Shown in pieces: positions 1-5,041 of a stretch of DNA of 5,041 nt; within the stretch, counting starts at the first letter, position 1; the number at the start of each line of letters is the position of its first letter. The notes below the pieces were generated by a model. The model saw nothing but the letters and a program-made list of their open reading frames with translations. It was not told the origin of the DNA and searched no databases. The translations under genes were made by a program, and so were the position numbers. The stretch is taken from NCBI GenBank assembly GCA_036257535.1, contig DATAFJ010000112.1, positions 1-5,041 on the forward strand, written 5' to 3'. The stretch comes from DATAEE01 sp036257535. GTDB taxonomy: Bacteria > Acidobacteriota > Vicinamibacteria > Vicinamibacterales > 2-12-FULL-66-21.

Positions 1-1
1 G

Positions 2-1981
2 CTGCTGAACGTCGGTGCGCCGATCGCGCGCGTGTCGCTGACGGTGCCCGACATCGCCGACGCGCTCGTGACGTCGCCGCAGCAGCTGCTGATCCACGGC
101 AAGAAGCCGGGGACCATCTCGCTGTTCGTCTGGGACAAGACGGGCGGCATCAAGACGTACGAGATCTCCGTCAAGCGCGATCTCAGCATCCTGTCCGAGC
201 AGCTGCGACAGCTGTTCCCGGGCGAAACGGTCAACGTCCACGGCAGCGGCAAGGACGTCGTCGTCTCCGGAATCGTCTCGACCAAGTACGTGGTCGACAA
301 GGCGGCGGAAGTGGCGGGCGGCTACGTCGAGAAGGCGGATGACGTCGTCAACCTGCTGAAGATTCAGGAGGGCGTCGCGTCGAACCAGGTCCTGCTTCGG
401 GTCCGGTTCGCCGAAGTGAGCCGCAGCGCGATGCAGGAGCTCGGCGCCACCTTCTTCGCCAATGGCTACAAGTCCGAGTGGTTCGGCAGGAGCGCGCCTC
501 CGGGAGTGCCGGCCCCAGACTTCGAGGACGGCAAGCTGATCTTCAGCGACTTCCTGAACCTGTTCGTGTTCAATTCGGACGAGGGTCTCGGCGCCGCGAT
601 CCGCGCCCTCGCGACGAAGGGCCTCTTCCAGAGCCTGGCCGAGCCGAACCTCGTCGCGACGAACGGCAAGGAGGCCACGTTCCTGGCCGGCGGTGAGTAT
701 CCGTATCCAATCGCGACGCCGAGCCAGAGCGGCGTGTTCATCGCGATCCAGTTCAAAGAGTTCGGCGTCCGCCTGACCTTCACGCCGACGGTGCTCGCCG
801 ACGATCTCATTCACCTGAAGCTCAAGCCGGAAGTGAGCGCGCTGGACTTCTCGAACGCCGTCACGCTCGAGGGCTTCCGCGTCCCGGCGCTGTCGACGCG
901 CCGGACCGAGACGGAAGTCGAGCTGCGCAACGGCCAGACGTTCGCGATCGCCGGTCTGCTCAACAACACGGTGACTTCGACAATGTCGAAGATCCCCGGG
1001 ATCGGCGACATTCCGATCCTCGGGCTGCTCTTCCGCAGCCGCGCGCACCAGAAGAACCAGACCGAGCTGGTCGTGATGATCACGCCGCACATCCTCAAGC
1101 GCGGATCGCACGGCGCGGCATCGGGTCTGCCGAGCCTAGTCGAGCCGTATCTGGATACGCCGCACAAGATCCTGCCGAACCCCCCGGCGCACATCGACTC
1201 GCCGCGGTATCCGGCCAAGGGCGTGACGCCGCCGCAGTCTCAGGCGTCGCCGCAGGAGCTGACGGGCCGTCCGGCCGGGACGCCCGCGCAGGCGACGGCG
1301 ACCGCTCCGGCCTCTAGCCAGACCACGACGAAGAGCGCTCAGCCGAAGAGCGCCCAGCCGGCGATCACGCCGGCGCAGCAGGTTGCCCGCCCGGCACAGC
1401 AGCCGACCGCGCCGCCATCGTCGACAGGCGCTACGCAGGCGGCTCCGCAGCGGCCCACGCCGGCGGTGTCGCCGGCCCAGCCTGTTGCGCCGCAGCAGCC
1501 GGCCGCGGCGCCCGTGACCACGACGGCTCCGCCGAGAAATGGAACGGTGGAAGTCATTTCGACACCGGCCGCGCCGCAGGGCGGCGCGACGCCGGTAAAC
1601 CAGGCGCCCGCAAAGACCGCGAAAGAAATCGAGAAACGGATGGAGCAGGCGCGGCGCGAGGAAGAAGAGCGGCGCGCGGAGGACGCGAGGAAGGCAGCCG
1701 AGGACCGCAAGCGGGCCGACGAGCTCGCCGCGAAACAAGCGATCGAGGACGCGAAGCGCTCGCAGGAAAGCCAGAAGGTTGCCGAGAAGCGCGCGCGCGA
1801 GCAGGCGAAGCGCGACGCGGAGAACGCAAAGAAGGCGGACGAGGCACGCAAGAAGCAGGCGGAGGAAGACGCTAAGCGCAACAAGGCGGTCGCGGAAGCC
1901 GCGGCTCGCCTCAAGGAGGCGCAGGCGGCTTATCAGGCCGCTGTGAAGACCAATGGCGAGAAATCCAAGCCGCAGCAATAG
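2..1981 (+). CDS. cpaC: Tad/Flp pilus outer-membrane secretin, CpaC/RcpA type (5' partial), with long TolA-like C-terminal tail
   Basis: The protein forms the outer-membrane channel through which the Flp/Tad pilus leaves the cell. The frame is open from the window edge, so the signal peptide and true start lie upstream; the GTG at 32 sits inside a conserved domain and is not a start. Counting visible residues from position 2 (659 in all): residues 1-60 match the pilus-formation N-terminal domain (IARVSLTVPDIAD, LLIHGKKPGTISLFVWD). Residues 60-123 look like a BON/N1-type domain. From about 125 (NQVLLRVRFAEVSRSAMQELG) to 365 is the secretin core, with FLAGGEYPYPI (227-237), IPGIGDIPILGLLFR (331-345) and the terminal strand ITPHIL (360-365). 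Typical family members end soon after this. Here about 290 residues follow: a Pro/Ala/Gln/Thr-rich linker (about 407-540) and a Lys/Arg/Glu/Ala-rich predicted helix (541-647). Family assignment is very secure; the function of the tail is unknown. Confidence 0.95.
   Translation: MLNVGAPIARVSLTVPDIADALVTSPQQLLIHGKKPGTISLFVWDKTGGIKTYEISVKRDLSILSEQLRQLFPGETVNVHGSGKDVVVSGIVSTKYVVDKAAEVAGGYVEKADDVVNLLKIQEGVASNQVLLRVRFAEVSRSAMQELGATFFANGYKSEWFGRSAPPGVPAPDFEDGKLIFSDFLNLFVFNSDEGLGAAIRALATKGLFQSLAEPNLVATNGKEATFLAGGEYPYPIATPSQSGVFIAIQFKEFGVRLTFTPTVLADDLIHLKLKPEVSALDFSNAVTLEGFRVPALSTRRTETEVELRNGQTFAIAGLLNNTVTSTMSKIPGIGDIPILGLLFRSRAHQKNQTELVVMITPHILKRGSHGAASGLPSLVEPYLDTPHKILPNPPAHIDSPRYPAKGVTPPQSQASPQELTGRPAGTPAQATATAPASSQTTTKSAQPKSAQPAITPAQQVARPAQQPTAPPSSTGATQAAPQRPTPAVSPAQPVAPQQPAAAPVTTTAPPRNGTVEVISTPAAPQGGATPVNQAPAKTAKEIEKRMEQARREEEERRAEDARKAAEDRKRADELAAKQAIEDAKRSQESQKVAEKRAREQAKRDAENAKKADEARKKQAEEDAKRNKAVAEAAARLKEAQAAYQAAVKTNGEKSKPQQ
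1331..1360 (+). repeat. 15-bp tandem duplication in the secretin linker
   Basis: AAGAGCGCTCAGCCG (1331-1345) is followed directly by AAGAGCGCCCAGCCG (1346-1360), with one mismatch. It encodes KSAQP twice, in frame, inside the Pro/Ala/Gln-rich linker of the secretin. It looks like local slippage that lengthened a disordered segment. Confidence 0.8.
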
Positions 1982-2087
1982 CCGGTCGAAGGTCACCTGG
2001 GGCGGGTTCCGCGCCGAGCGCGGGATAGCAGTGTTCTTCGTCGCCCTCGGGTGCCTCGTCGTCGCAAGGATGCTTGCGAGCGACTGA
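1953..2087 (+). CDS. Small predicted single-pass membrane protein (44 aa) between secretin and TadE
   Basis: This ATG-to-TGA frame overlaps the last 29 nt of the secretin gene in another phase and ends 14 nt before the TadE start, filling the gap exactly. The product has a basic N-terminus (MARNPSRSNSRSK), then GGFRAERG (17-24), a hydrophobic stretch (about 25-38, IAVFFVALGCLVVA) and a short tail (RMLASD). The ERG-plus-helix pattern recalls the start of TadE/TadG proteins, but the Glu at +5 of a processed pseudopilin is missing (Phe instead). Over the 34 codons outside the overlap I counted GC of 65%, 53% and 88% at codon positions 1, 2 and 3, the profile expected of real coding DNA in this genome. 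No clear Shine-Dalgarno is seen (only GAAG shortly upstream), so translation would probably be coupled to the secretin. I do not recognise a family. Alternative: a non-coding spacer with a chance frame. Confidence 0.5.
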   Translation: MARNPSRSNSRSKVTWGGFRAERGIAVFFVALGCLVVARMLASD

Positions 2088-2089
2088 GT

Positions 2090-2093
2090 GGAG
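2090..2093 (+). promoter_or_regulatory. Ribosome binding site deciding the TadE start at 2102
   Basis: GGAG lies 8 nt before the ATG at 2102. This favours 2102 over the in-frame GTG at 2051, which would add 17 residues unlike a TadE start and would run through the small upstream gene. Confidence 0.7.
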
Positions 2094-2101
2094 TGACACC
2101 T

Positions 2102-2575
2102 ATGACTCCCCGACGCATGCGAATCTTCCGGCGGCTCAAGAACTCCAGGGGTACGAACCTCCTCGAGGGGGCGATCCTCACGCCGCTGCTGTTGCTCGTG
2201 ACGTTCGCCATCGTGGACTTCGGCCTGTTCTTCTACGCGTATCTCGCGCTGGAGAACGGCGTGGGGCAGGCCACGCGTTACGGGATCACTGGCCAGACGA
2301 TGGCCGGGATGAACCGTGTCGACTCGATCAAGACGGCGATGCGGAACGCCACGCCCACGTTGACGATCCCGGATTCGGCGTTCTCGTTCAGCTCGATGTC
2401 GGTCGGCGGGACGACATGGACCGCAGGGCCAGGCACGCCGGGACAGATCCTCCGGGTGACCGTGACCTACCCGTGGGAGTTCTGGACGCCGCTCATCAGG
2501 CCGTTCTTCACCGGTGGGCGCGTGCAAATCACCGTCAACTCCGTCATGGTGACCGAGCCGGTCTTCACCAGTTAG
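2102..2575 (+). CDS. tadE: TadE-family minor pseudopilin
   Basis: A 157-residue protein of the TadE family, the minor pilin-like proteins needed for Flp pilus assembly in the cell envelope. After a basic leader (residues 1-16) comes a prepilin-type processing site: Gly17 followed by TNLLE, so Glu22 is at +5 of the mature protein, as in other Tad pseudopilins cut by a TadV-type peptidase. Residues about 24-45 (AILTPLLLLVTFAIVDFGLFFY) form the transmembrane helix with the characteristic Pro28 and the DFG-aromatic segment, then ALENGVGQATRYG. The rest is a small periplasmic domain with VTVTYPWEFWTPL near the C-terminus, also usual in TadE. The start at 2102 is chosen for its ribosome binding site; ATG 2117 is a weaker alternative. 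It sits 12 nt before a second TadE-like gene. Whether it corresponds to tadE or tadF of other species cannot be decided from sequence alone. Confidence 0.88.
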   Translation: MTPRRMRIFRRLKNSRGTNLLEGAILTPLLLLVTFAIVDFGLFFYAYLALENGVGQATRYGITGQTMAGMNRVDSIKTAMRNATPTLTIPDSAFSFSSMSVGGTTWTAGPGTPGQILRVTVTYPWEFWTPLIRPFFTGGRVQITVNSVMVTEPVFTS

Positions 2576-2587
2576 AGAATCGCAGCC

Positions 2588-3205
2588 ATGCCCAGAGGAC
2601 TCGATTGCGCCCTGCGACGGCCGCGCATCCTGTTGAGGGACTCGAGCGGGCAGAGCCTCATCGAATTCGCGATGACCCTGCCCTTGCTGATCCTGGTCGT
2701 GCTCGGACTCGTCGAGCTCGGCAACGGGCTCTTCGACAAGCACGTCGTCACCAAGCTGTCGCGCGAGGGCGCGAACCTGATCTCGCGGAACGCCACGCTC
2801 GAGGACGCGCGGCGCGTGCTGGTCACGATGAGCACGCGGCCGGTCAATTTCAACGACGGAACATCGAAGCTGATCCTCTCCGTTCTTCGGCGCGGCAACA
2901 CGGCGGGCACGGCGAACAATGGCCAGTTGTTTCTGTATCAGCGCCACATATACGGCAGCGCGGCGGGAAACAGCGTCCTGCAGATTGCGGGCTCCGGCAC
3001 GTTTGGAGGGGCGCCCAACTACCAGGCGGCCAATGCGGACAACAACCCAGGCCTGCGCCTGGTGAACCCGCCGGCCGGCCTCGCCACGGAACCGGGCTCG
3101 ATGATCTACGTCGCTGAAATCTATTCCACGCACACGGCTATCACACCACTCGGGAACTTCGGCGTCACCGTTCCGCAGAGGCTCTACGCAGTCTCGTACT
3201 TCTAG
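2588..3205 (+). CDS. Second TadE/TadF-like minor pseudopilin
   Basis: A 205-residue protein with the same layout as the gene before it: a basic leader (1-20), Gly21 then QSLIEF, so Glu26 lies at +5 of a prepilin-type cleavage site, then a transmembrane helix at about 27-47 (FAMTLPLLILVVLGLVELGNG) with the TLP proline. It continues with KHVVTKLSREGANLISRN, the TadE-like region where the helix extends into the periplasm. The periplasmic part is longer than in the first TadE-like protein, rich in Gly/Asn/Ala (about residues 100-170), with a final hydrophobic strand (VPQRLYAVSYF). The ribosome binding site is weak (AGAGAA at 2574-2579), so translation may be coupled to the upstream gene 12 nt away. 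It probably acts with the preceding protein as a minor pilin pair. The assignment to TadE rather than TadF is uncertain, so no symbol is given. Confidence 0.85.
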   Translation: MPRGLDCALRRPRILLRDSSGQSLIEFAMTLPLLILVVLGLVELGNGLFDKHVVTKLSREGANLISRNATLEDARRVLVTMSTRPVNFNDGTSKLILSVLRRGNTAGTANNGQLFLYQRHIYGSAAGNSVLQIAGSGTFGGAPNYQAANADNNPGLRLVNPPAGLATEPGSMIYVAEIYSTHTAITPLGNFGVTVPQRLYAVSYF

Positions 3206-3216
3206 GTCGCGACCCT

Positions 3217-3223
3217 GAGAGGG
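3217..3223 (+). promoter_or_regulatory. Ribosome binding site for tadG
   Basis: GAGAGGG lies 9 nt before the ATG at 3233 and supports that start. The 27-nt gap after the preceding stop holds nothing else recognisable. Confidence 0.65.
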
Positions 3224-3232
3224 CTGACCGCC

Positions 3233-4699
3233 ATGACTACAAAACGCTTCGATCTTTTCTGGCGCCTGCGCCGGAGCGCTCCCGAGAACGAGCGTGGCTT
3301 TGTTCTGATCTACATGAGCGTCATGCTGACGGCGCTGCTCCTCTTCACGGGGCTGGCGCTCGACGGCGGGCGCGCCTACGTCGTGCAGGCGCAGTTGAGC
3401 AAGGCAGTCGACGGCGCGGCGCTCGGCGCCGCCCGCATGCTCAACAACGGCAATCCGGAGGCGGAAGCCACCAGCATCTTCAACGCGAATTTTCCCACGG
3501 GCTACATGGGGACGACGTCGGTCACGAGCCCGCCGGGCTTCGCTCTCACGACGGACGAAGCGAACGGCCGCAACATCGTCCGCGTCTGGGCGAGCGCGAC
3601 GATGCCGACGACCTTCATGAAGCTCGGCAACATCTTCAACGTCACGGTGAGCGCCGAAGGTGAAGCGACGCGGCGAATGGTGGACCTGTCGCTCGTGCTC
3701 GACGTCTCCGGCTCTATCGGATGGCGCTGGCCCTACGTCAGAGACGCCTCGGAGGCGTTCGTCAGCGCATTCTCAGAGACTCAGGATCGAGTCTCCCTGA
3801 TCACGTACAGCAACGGCGCTCGCGTCTGGGACCAGATGCGCGACACCCGCGGCTTCGACCTGGCCTCGGTCCTCAACCACATCCCGACCAATCTTCCAGG
3901 TGGAAGCACCGCTATGGTCGAGGGTCTCTACCGCGGCTGGGACGAACTGCGAGCGGTGCCGACAGCTAATCAGTCGAGCCTCCGCGTGATCGTGCTCTTC
4001 ACCGACGGTGCGTCGAACAGCGTTCCGGGGAATTGGGATGGCGGTACCGCGAAGGGGCTCAGAACGTGGGACTTTCCCGACAACGGTCCGGACCCCGATG
4101 GTCAGACGCATCTACGGCCGCACATCAGCGGCTTCTTCGACACCGAAACCGGCGTCGCGTCTCCGAACTTCAGCCAGGACTTTCTGTGGAGCTGTACCAC
4201 ACCCCTGACCACCTGCACGAGGCCCGAGGCCCGCTGGATGGTGCAGCGCAGCCGCCACACGCACAGCCGCAGCGCCGGCATCCCGACGCAGTTCGACCTG
4301 CAGACCAACCAGCTGATGATCAACGGCACGCCGCAGAACGTGCGCCGCGGGCTGAGGGACTTCAACGCCACGCAGAACGCGTATCCGGCTCACGTCATCA
4401 ACATCAACAACTCGGCGCGCAACCTCGTCGAGATCATCGGGAACGCAGCGCGAAGCGACACCGCCGGCGCGTATCGAATCCGGATTTACTCGATCGGCAT
4501 GGGTGAGCTGGTGCGGTACGACCTCGGGAGCATCCCCGAGACGTCGGAGAGCATCCTCATGCGCGTCGCGAACGATCGGCGGTCGCCCGACTACAACTCC
4601 GCTCAGCTCGAGGGCAAGTTCTTCTTCGCTGAGACGCAGGACGACGTCGGCGCGGCCTTCAACCAGTTGCTGAACGAGATCATTCGCCTCACCAGGTAG
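3233..4699 (+). CDS. tadG: TadG-like pilus assembly protein with von Willebrand factor A domain
   Basis: A 488-residue membrane-anchored protein of the Tad locus. Residues 20-70 match the N-terminal Tad/TadG segment: ERG, a hydrophobic helix (about 23-43), LALDGGRAYVVQAQLSKAVD, then GAALGAARML. No Glu is found at +5 after Gly22 (Tyr27 instead), so it is probably an uncleaved anchor rather than a processed pilin. A VWA domain begins at about 150 (VDLSLVLDVSGSIG). Its metal-ion site looks complete: Asp157, Ser159 and Ser161, Thr226 in GGSTAM, and Asp258 in LFTDG. The last VWA strand is IRIYSIGMG (416-424), and the end (FFFAETQDDVGAAFNQLL) is the usual closing helix. Between Asp258 and that strand lies an insert of about 150 residues rich in Trp, Asp, Pro and Asn, containing Cys321 and Cys328, which could form a disulfide. 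It probably acts outside the inner membrane in pilus assembly or adhesion; its ligand is unknown. Confidence 0.88.
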   Translation: MTTKRFDLFWRLRRSAPENERGFVLIYMSVMLTALLLFTGLALDGGRAYVVQAQLSKAVDGAALGAARMLNNGNPEAEATSIFNANFPTGYMGTTSVTSPPGFALTTDEANGRNIVRVWASATMPTTFMKLGNIFNVTVSAEGEATRRMVDLSLVLDVSGSIGWRWPYVRDASEAFVSAFSETQDRVSLITYSNGARVWDQMRDTRGFDLASVLNHIPTNLPGGSTAMVEGLYRGWDELRAVPTANQSSLRVIVLFTDGASNSVPGNWDGGTAKGLRTWDFPDNGPDPDGQTHLRPHISGFFDTETGVASPNFSQDFLWSCTTPLTTCTRPEARWMVQRSRHTHSRSAGIPTQFDLQTNQLMINGTPQNVRRGLRDFNATQNAYPAHVININNSARNLVEIIGNAARSDTAGAYRIRIYSIGMGELVRYDLGSIPETSESILMRVANDRRSPDYNSAQLEGKFFFAETQDDVGAAFNQLLNEIIRLTR

Positions 4700-4720
4700 G
4701 GTCCGGCTTTAGCCGGACTC
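4699..4720 (+). terminator. Strong hairpin right after the tadG stop; possible terminator or dispersed palindromic repeat
   Basis: GTCCGGCTTTAGCCGGAC (4701-4718) is a perfect palindromic hairpin: a 7-bp stem with a TTTA loop (8 pairs if the inner T-A forms), extendable by one G-T and one G-C pair to 4699-4720. It starts at the last base of the tadG stop codon. No T-run follows, so it is not a classical intrinsic terminator; it may stabilise the mRNA 3' end or be one copy of a genome-wide palindromic repeat. Confidence 0.5.
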
Positions 4721-4735
4721 CACCCTGCGGCGAAA

Positions 4736-4799
4736 TTCCGTGGCCCCGCGGACGACAATTTTTGGACGCGGCGACGAAAACGTCCTCAGGGCCACGGAA
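4736..4799. repeat. 11-bp perfect inverted repeat with widely spaced arms
   Basis: TTCCGTGGCCC (4736-4746) and its exact reverse complement GGGCCACGGAA (4789-4799) are separated by 42 nt. As RNA they would close a long stem-loop with an optional inner stem GGACG (4764-4768) with CGTCC (4781-4785). As DNA the arm centres are 53 bp apart, about five helical turns, as expected of two operator half-sites. The position upstream of the sigma-54 promoter candidate fits an activator site. The role is not determined. Confidence 0.55.
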
Positions 4800-4880
4800 C
4801 TGTCGGCGGGAAACGGCGGATCAGGTCTCCTGGCCGGCCGGTCAAGCGGCCTAACTCCCGATTCAGCCAATAGTTACGTG

Positions 4881-4918
4881 GGCAAACGCGGGCCGGCGCG
4901 GCCGGCACAGGCGTTGCC
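4881..4918 (+). repeat. Imperfect inverted repeat/hairpin covering the sigma-54 promoter candidate
   Basis: GGCAAACGC (4881-4889) pairs with GCGTTGCC (4911-4918), with one bulged A. Between them GCCGG (4892-4896) pairs with CCGGC (4902-4906). The right arm contains the -12 TTGC. In such GC-rich DNA some of this may be chance. Confidence 0.4.
4903..4918 (+). promoter_or_regulatory. Candidate sigma-54 (RpoN) -24/-12 promoter for the gene at 4982
   Basis: CGGCACAGGCGTTGCC keeps the invariant GG (4904-4905) and GC (4916-4917) at exactly 10 nt spacing, plus the wider GGCAC and TTGC elements of the consensus TGGCAC-N5-TTGC. Deviations are C for T before the GG and C after TTGC. Transcription would start near 4929, giving a leader of about 53 nt. 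Sigma-54 promoters need an enhancer-binding activator; the inverted repeat at 4736-4799 is a possible site for it. Confidence 0.6.
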
Positions 4919-4981
4919 TTTGGGACTCAAGCCGCTCTCGCGGTCTGCGGTACCAGTTTTACTCGAACCGGACAGGTAGAC

Positions 4982-5041
4982 ATGGCACAGCTCGCCGCTC
5001 TTATCGTGACGCAGGACGAGGACTTCCGCCGCCGGGCGACG
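4982..5041 (+). CDS. Start of a probable CpaE/TadZ-type pilus localisation ATPase (3' partial)
   Basis: Only 20 codons are visible before the window ends. The residues MAQLAALIVTQDEDFRRRAT form a hydrophobic beta strand followed by an acidic cluster and a basic helix, the pattern of the first strand and helix of a receiver fold. CpaE/TadZ proteins of Tad loci have such a receiver-like N-terminal domain ahead of a MinD-like ATPase, and a cpaE gene commonly lies near the secretin and upstream of cpaF/tadA. A stand-alone response regulator is the main alternative. The ribosome binding site is weak (AGG at 4974-4976, 5 nt before the ATG). Unlike the upstream genes it is preceded by a long intergenic region with its own promoter candidate, so it probably begins a new transcription unit. 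Confidence 0.55.
   Translation, partial: MAQLAALIVTQDEDFRRRAT

Larger units (their letters stand above)
4700..4981. other. Intergenic regulatory region between tadG and the CpaE-like gene
   Basis: This is a 282-nt stretch without a convincing gene. It carries the hairpin at 4699-4720, the inverted repeat 4736-4799, the sigma-54 promoter candidate 4903-4918 and, in the predicted leader, a small CCGC-TCTC-GCGG hairpin (4932-4943). A frame from 4740 to 4979 is open, but only about 66% of its codons end in G or C (52 of 79 by hand count), against roughly 90% in the first 40 tadE codons, so I treat it as non-coding. Confidence 0.65.

Noticed and set aside
32..34. GTG at 32 as the start of the secretin gene
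   Set aside because: The codons before it (LLNVGAPIAR) already belong to the conserved N-terminal pilus domain, so the gene begins upstream of the window.
2051..2053. GTG at 2051 as the tadE start
   Set aside because: There is no ribosome binding site there, the added residues do not look like a pseudopilin leader, and ATG 2102 has GGAG at the right distance.
2074..3117. A 347-codon plus-strand frame across both TadE-like genes
   Set aside because: It is out of phase with two proteins that have clear TadE motifs and gives an Arg/Ala/His-rich product without recognisable features.
1136..3133. A 665-codon open frame on the minus strand
   Set aside because: It lies antisense to well-supported genes, reads as low-complexity Arg-rich sequence with no domain, and is expected from GC-rich codon bias.
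4880..4896. A sigma-54-like motif on the minus strand (GGCCCGCGTTTGCC)
   Set aside because: The GG-to-GC spacing is 9 rather than 10, and there is no gene in that direction to serve.
4880..4933. Resemblance to the c-di-GMP-I (GEMM) riboswitch core (GGGCAAAC and GGGACTCAAGCC)
   Set aside because: The spacing (34 nt) and the intervening sequence do not form the required hairpin, the second element lacks the conserved GCAAAGCC, and the segment is better explained by the sigma-54 site. A covariance-model scan would settle it.
4740..4979. A 79-codon frame in the region before the CpaE-like gene
   Set aside because: GC at third positions is about 66%, well below neighbouring genes. There is no recognisable motif, and it runs through the inverted repeats and the promoter candidate.

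Overview
This window is part of a tad/cpa (Flp, type IVc) pilus assembly locus. All genes read on the + strand. The DNA is GC-rich with strongly GC-biased third codon positions. The gene order (secretin, TadE-like proteins, VWA-type TadG, then a receiver-like CpaE/TadZ start) and the candidate sigma-54 promoter would suit a Gram-negative environmental bacterium. Acidobacteriota (Vicinamibacteria-like) is my best guess, but no phylogenetic marker is present, so lineage is an inference only.

Layout. Positions 2-1981 hold the 3' part of a CpaC/RcpA-type outer-membrane secretin; the gene enters the window already open. It ends in an unusual extension of about 290 residues: a Pro/Ala/Gln-rich linker followed by a TolA-like charged helix. 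Positions 1953-2087 hold a 44-codon reading frame that overlaps the secretin end. It encodes a predicted single-pass membrane miniprotein with an 'ERG + hydrophobic helix' start resembling Tad proteins. Positions 2102-2575 and 2588-3205 encode two TadE-family pseudopilins, each with a Gly/Glu(+5) prepilin-type processing site. Positions 3233-4699 encode a TadG-like protein with an N-terminal membrane anchor and a von Willebrand factor A domain with an intact metal site. Spacing is tight (12-27 nt, or overlapping), which suggests one operon.

Positions 4700-4981 (282 nt) appear non-coding. They hold a strong hairpin just after the tadG stop, an 11-bp perfect inverted repeat with arms centred 53 nt apart, and a good sigma-54 (-24/-12) promoter match at 4903-4918. 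A new gene starts at 4982, and its first 20 residues look like the receiver-like N-terminus of CpaE/TadZ. The simplest reading is that an envelope module (secretin, pseudopilins, TadG) ends here and a separately controlled module (CpaE/TadZ, probably followed by the CpaF ATPase and TadB/TadC) begins.

Together the genes would build the outer-membrane channel (secretin), the minor pilins that prime or cap the fibre (TadE-like proteins), a surface or periplasmic VWA protein (TadG) and the cytoplasmic localisation ATPase (CpaE). No major Flp pilin, prepilin peptidase or motor ATPase lies in the window. The points most worth following up are the secretin tail, the 44-aa gene and the sigma-54-type intergenic region.
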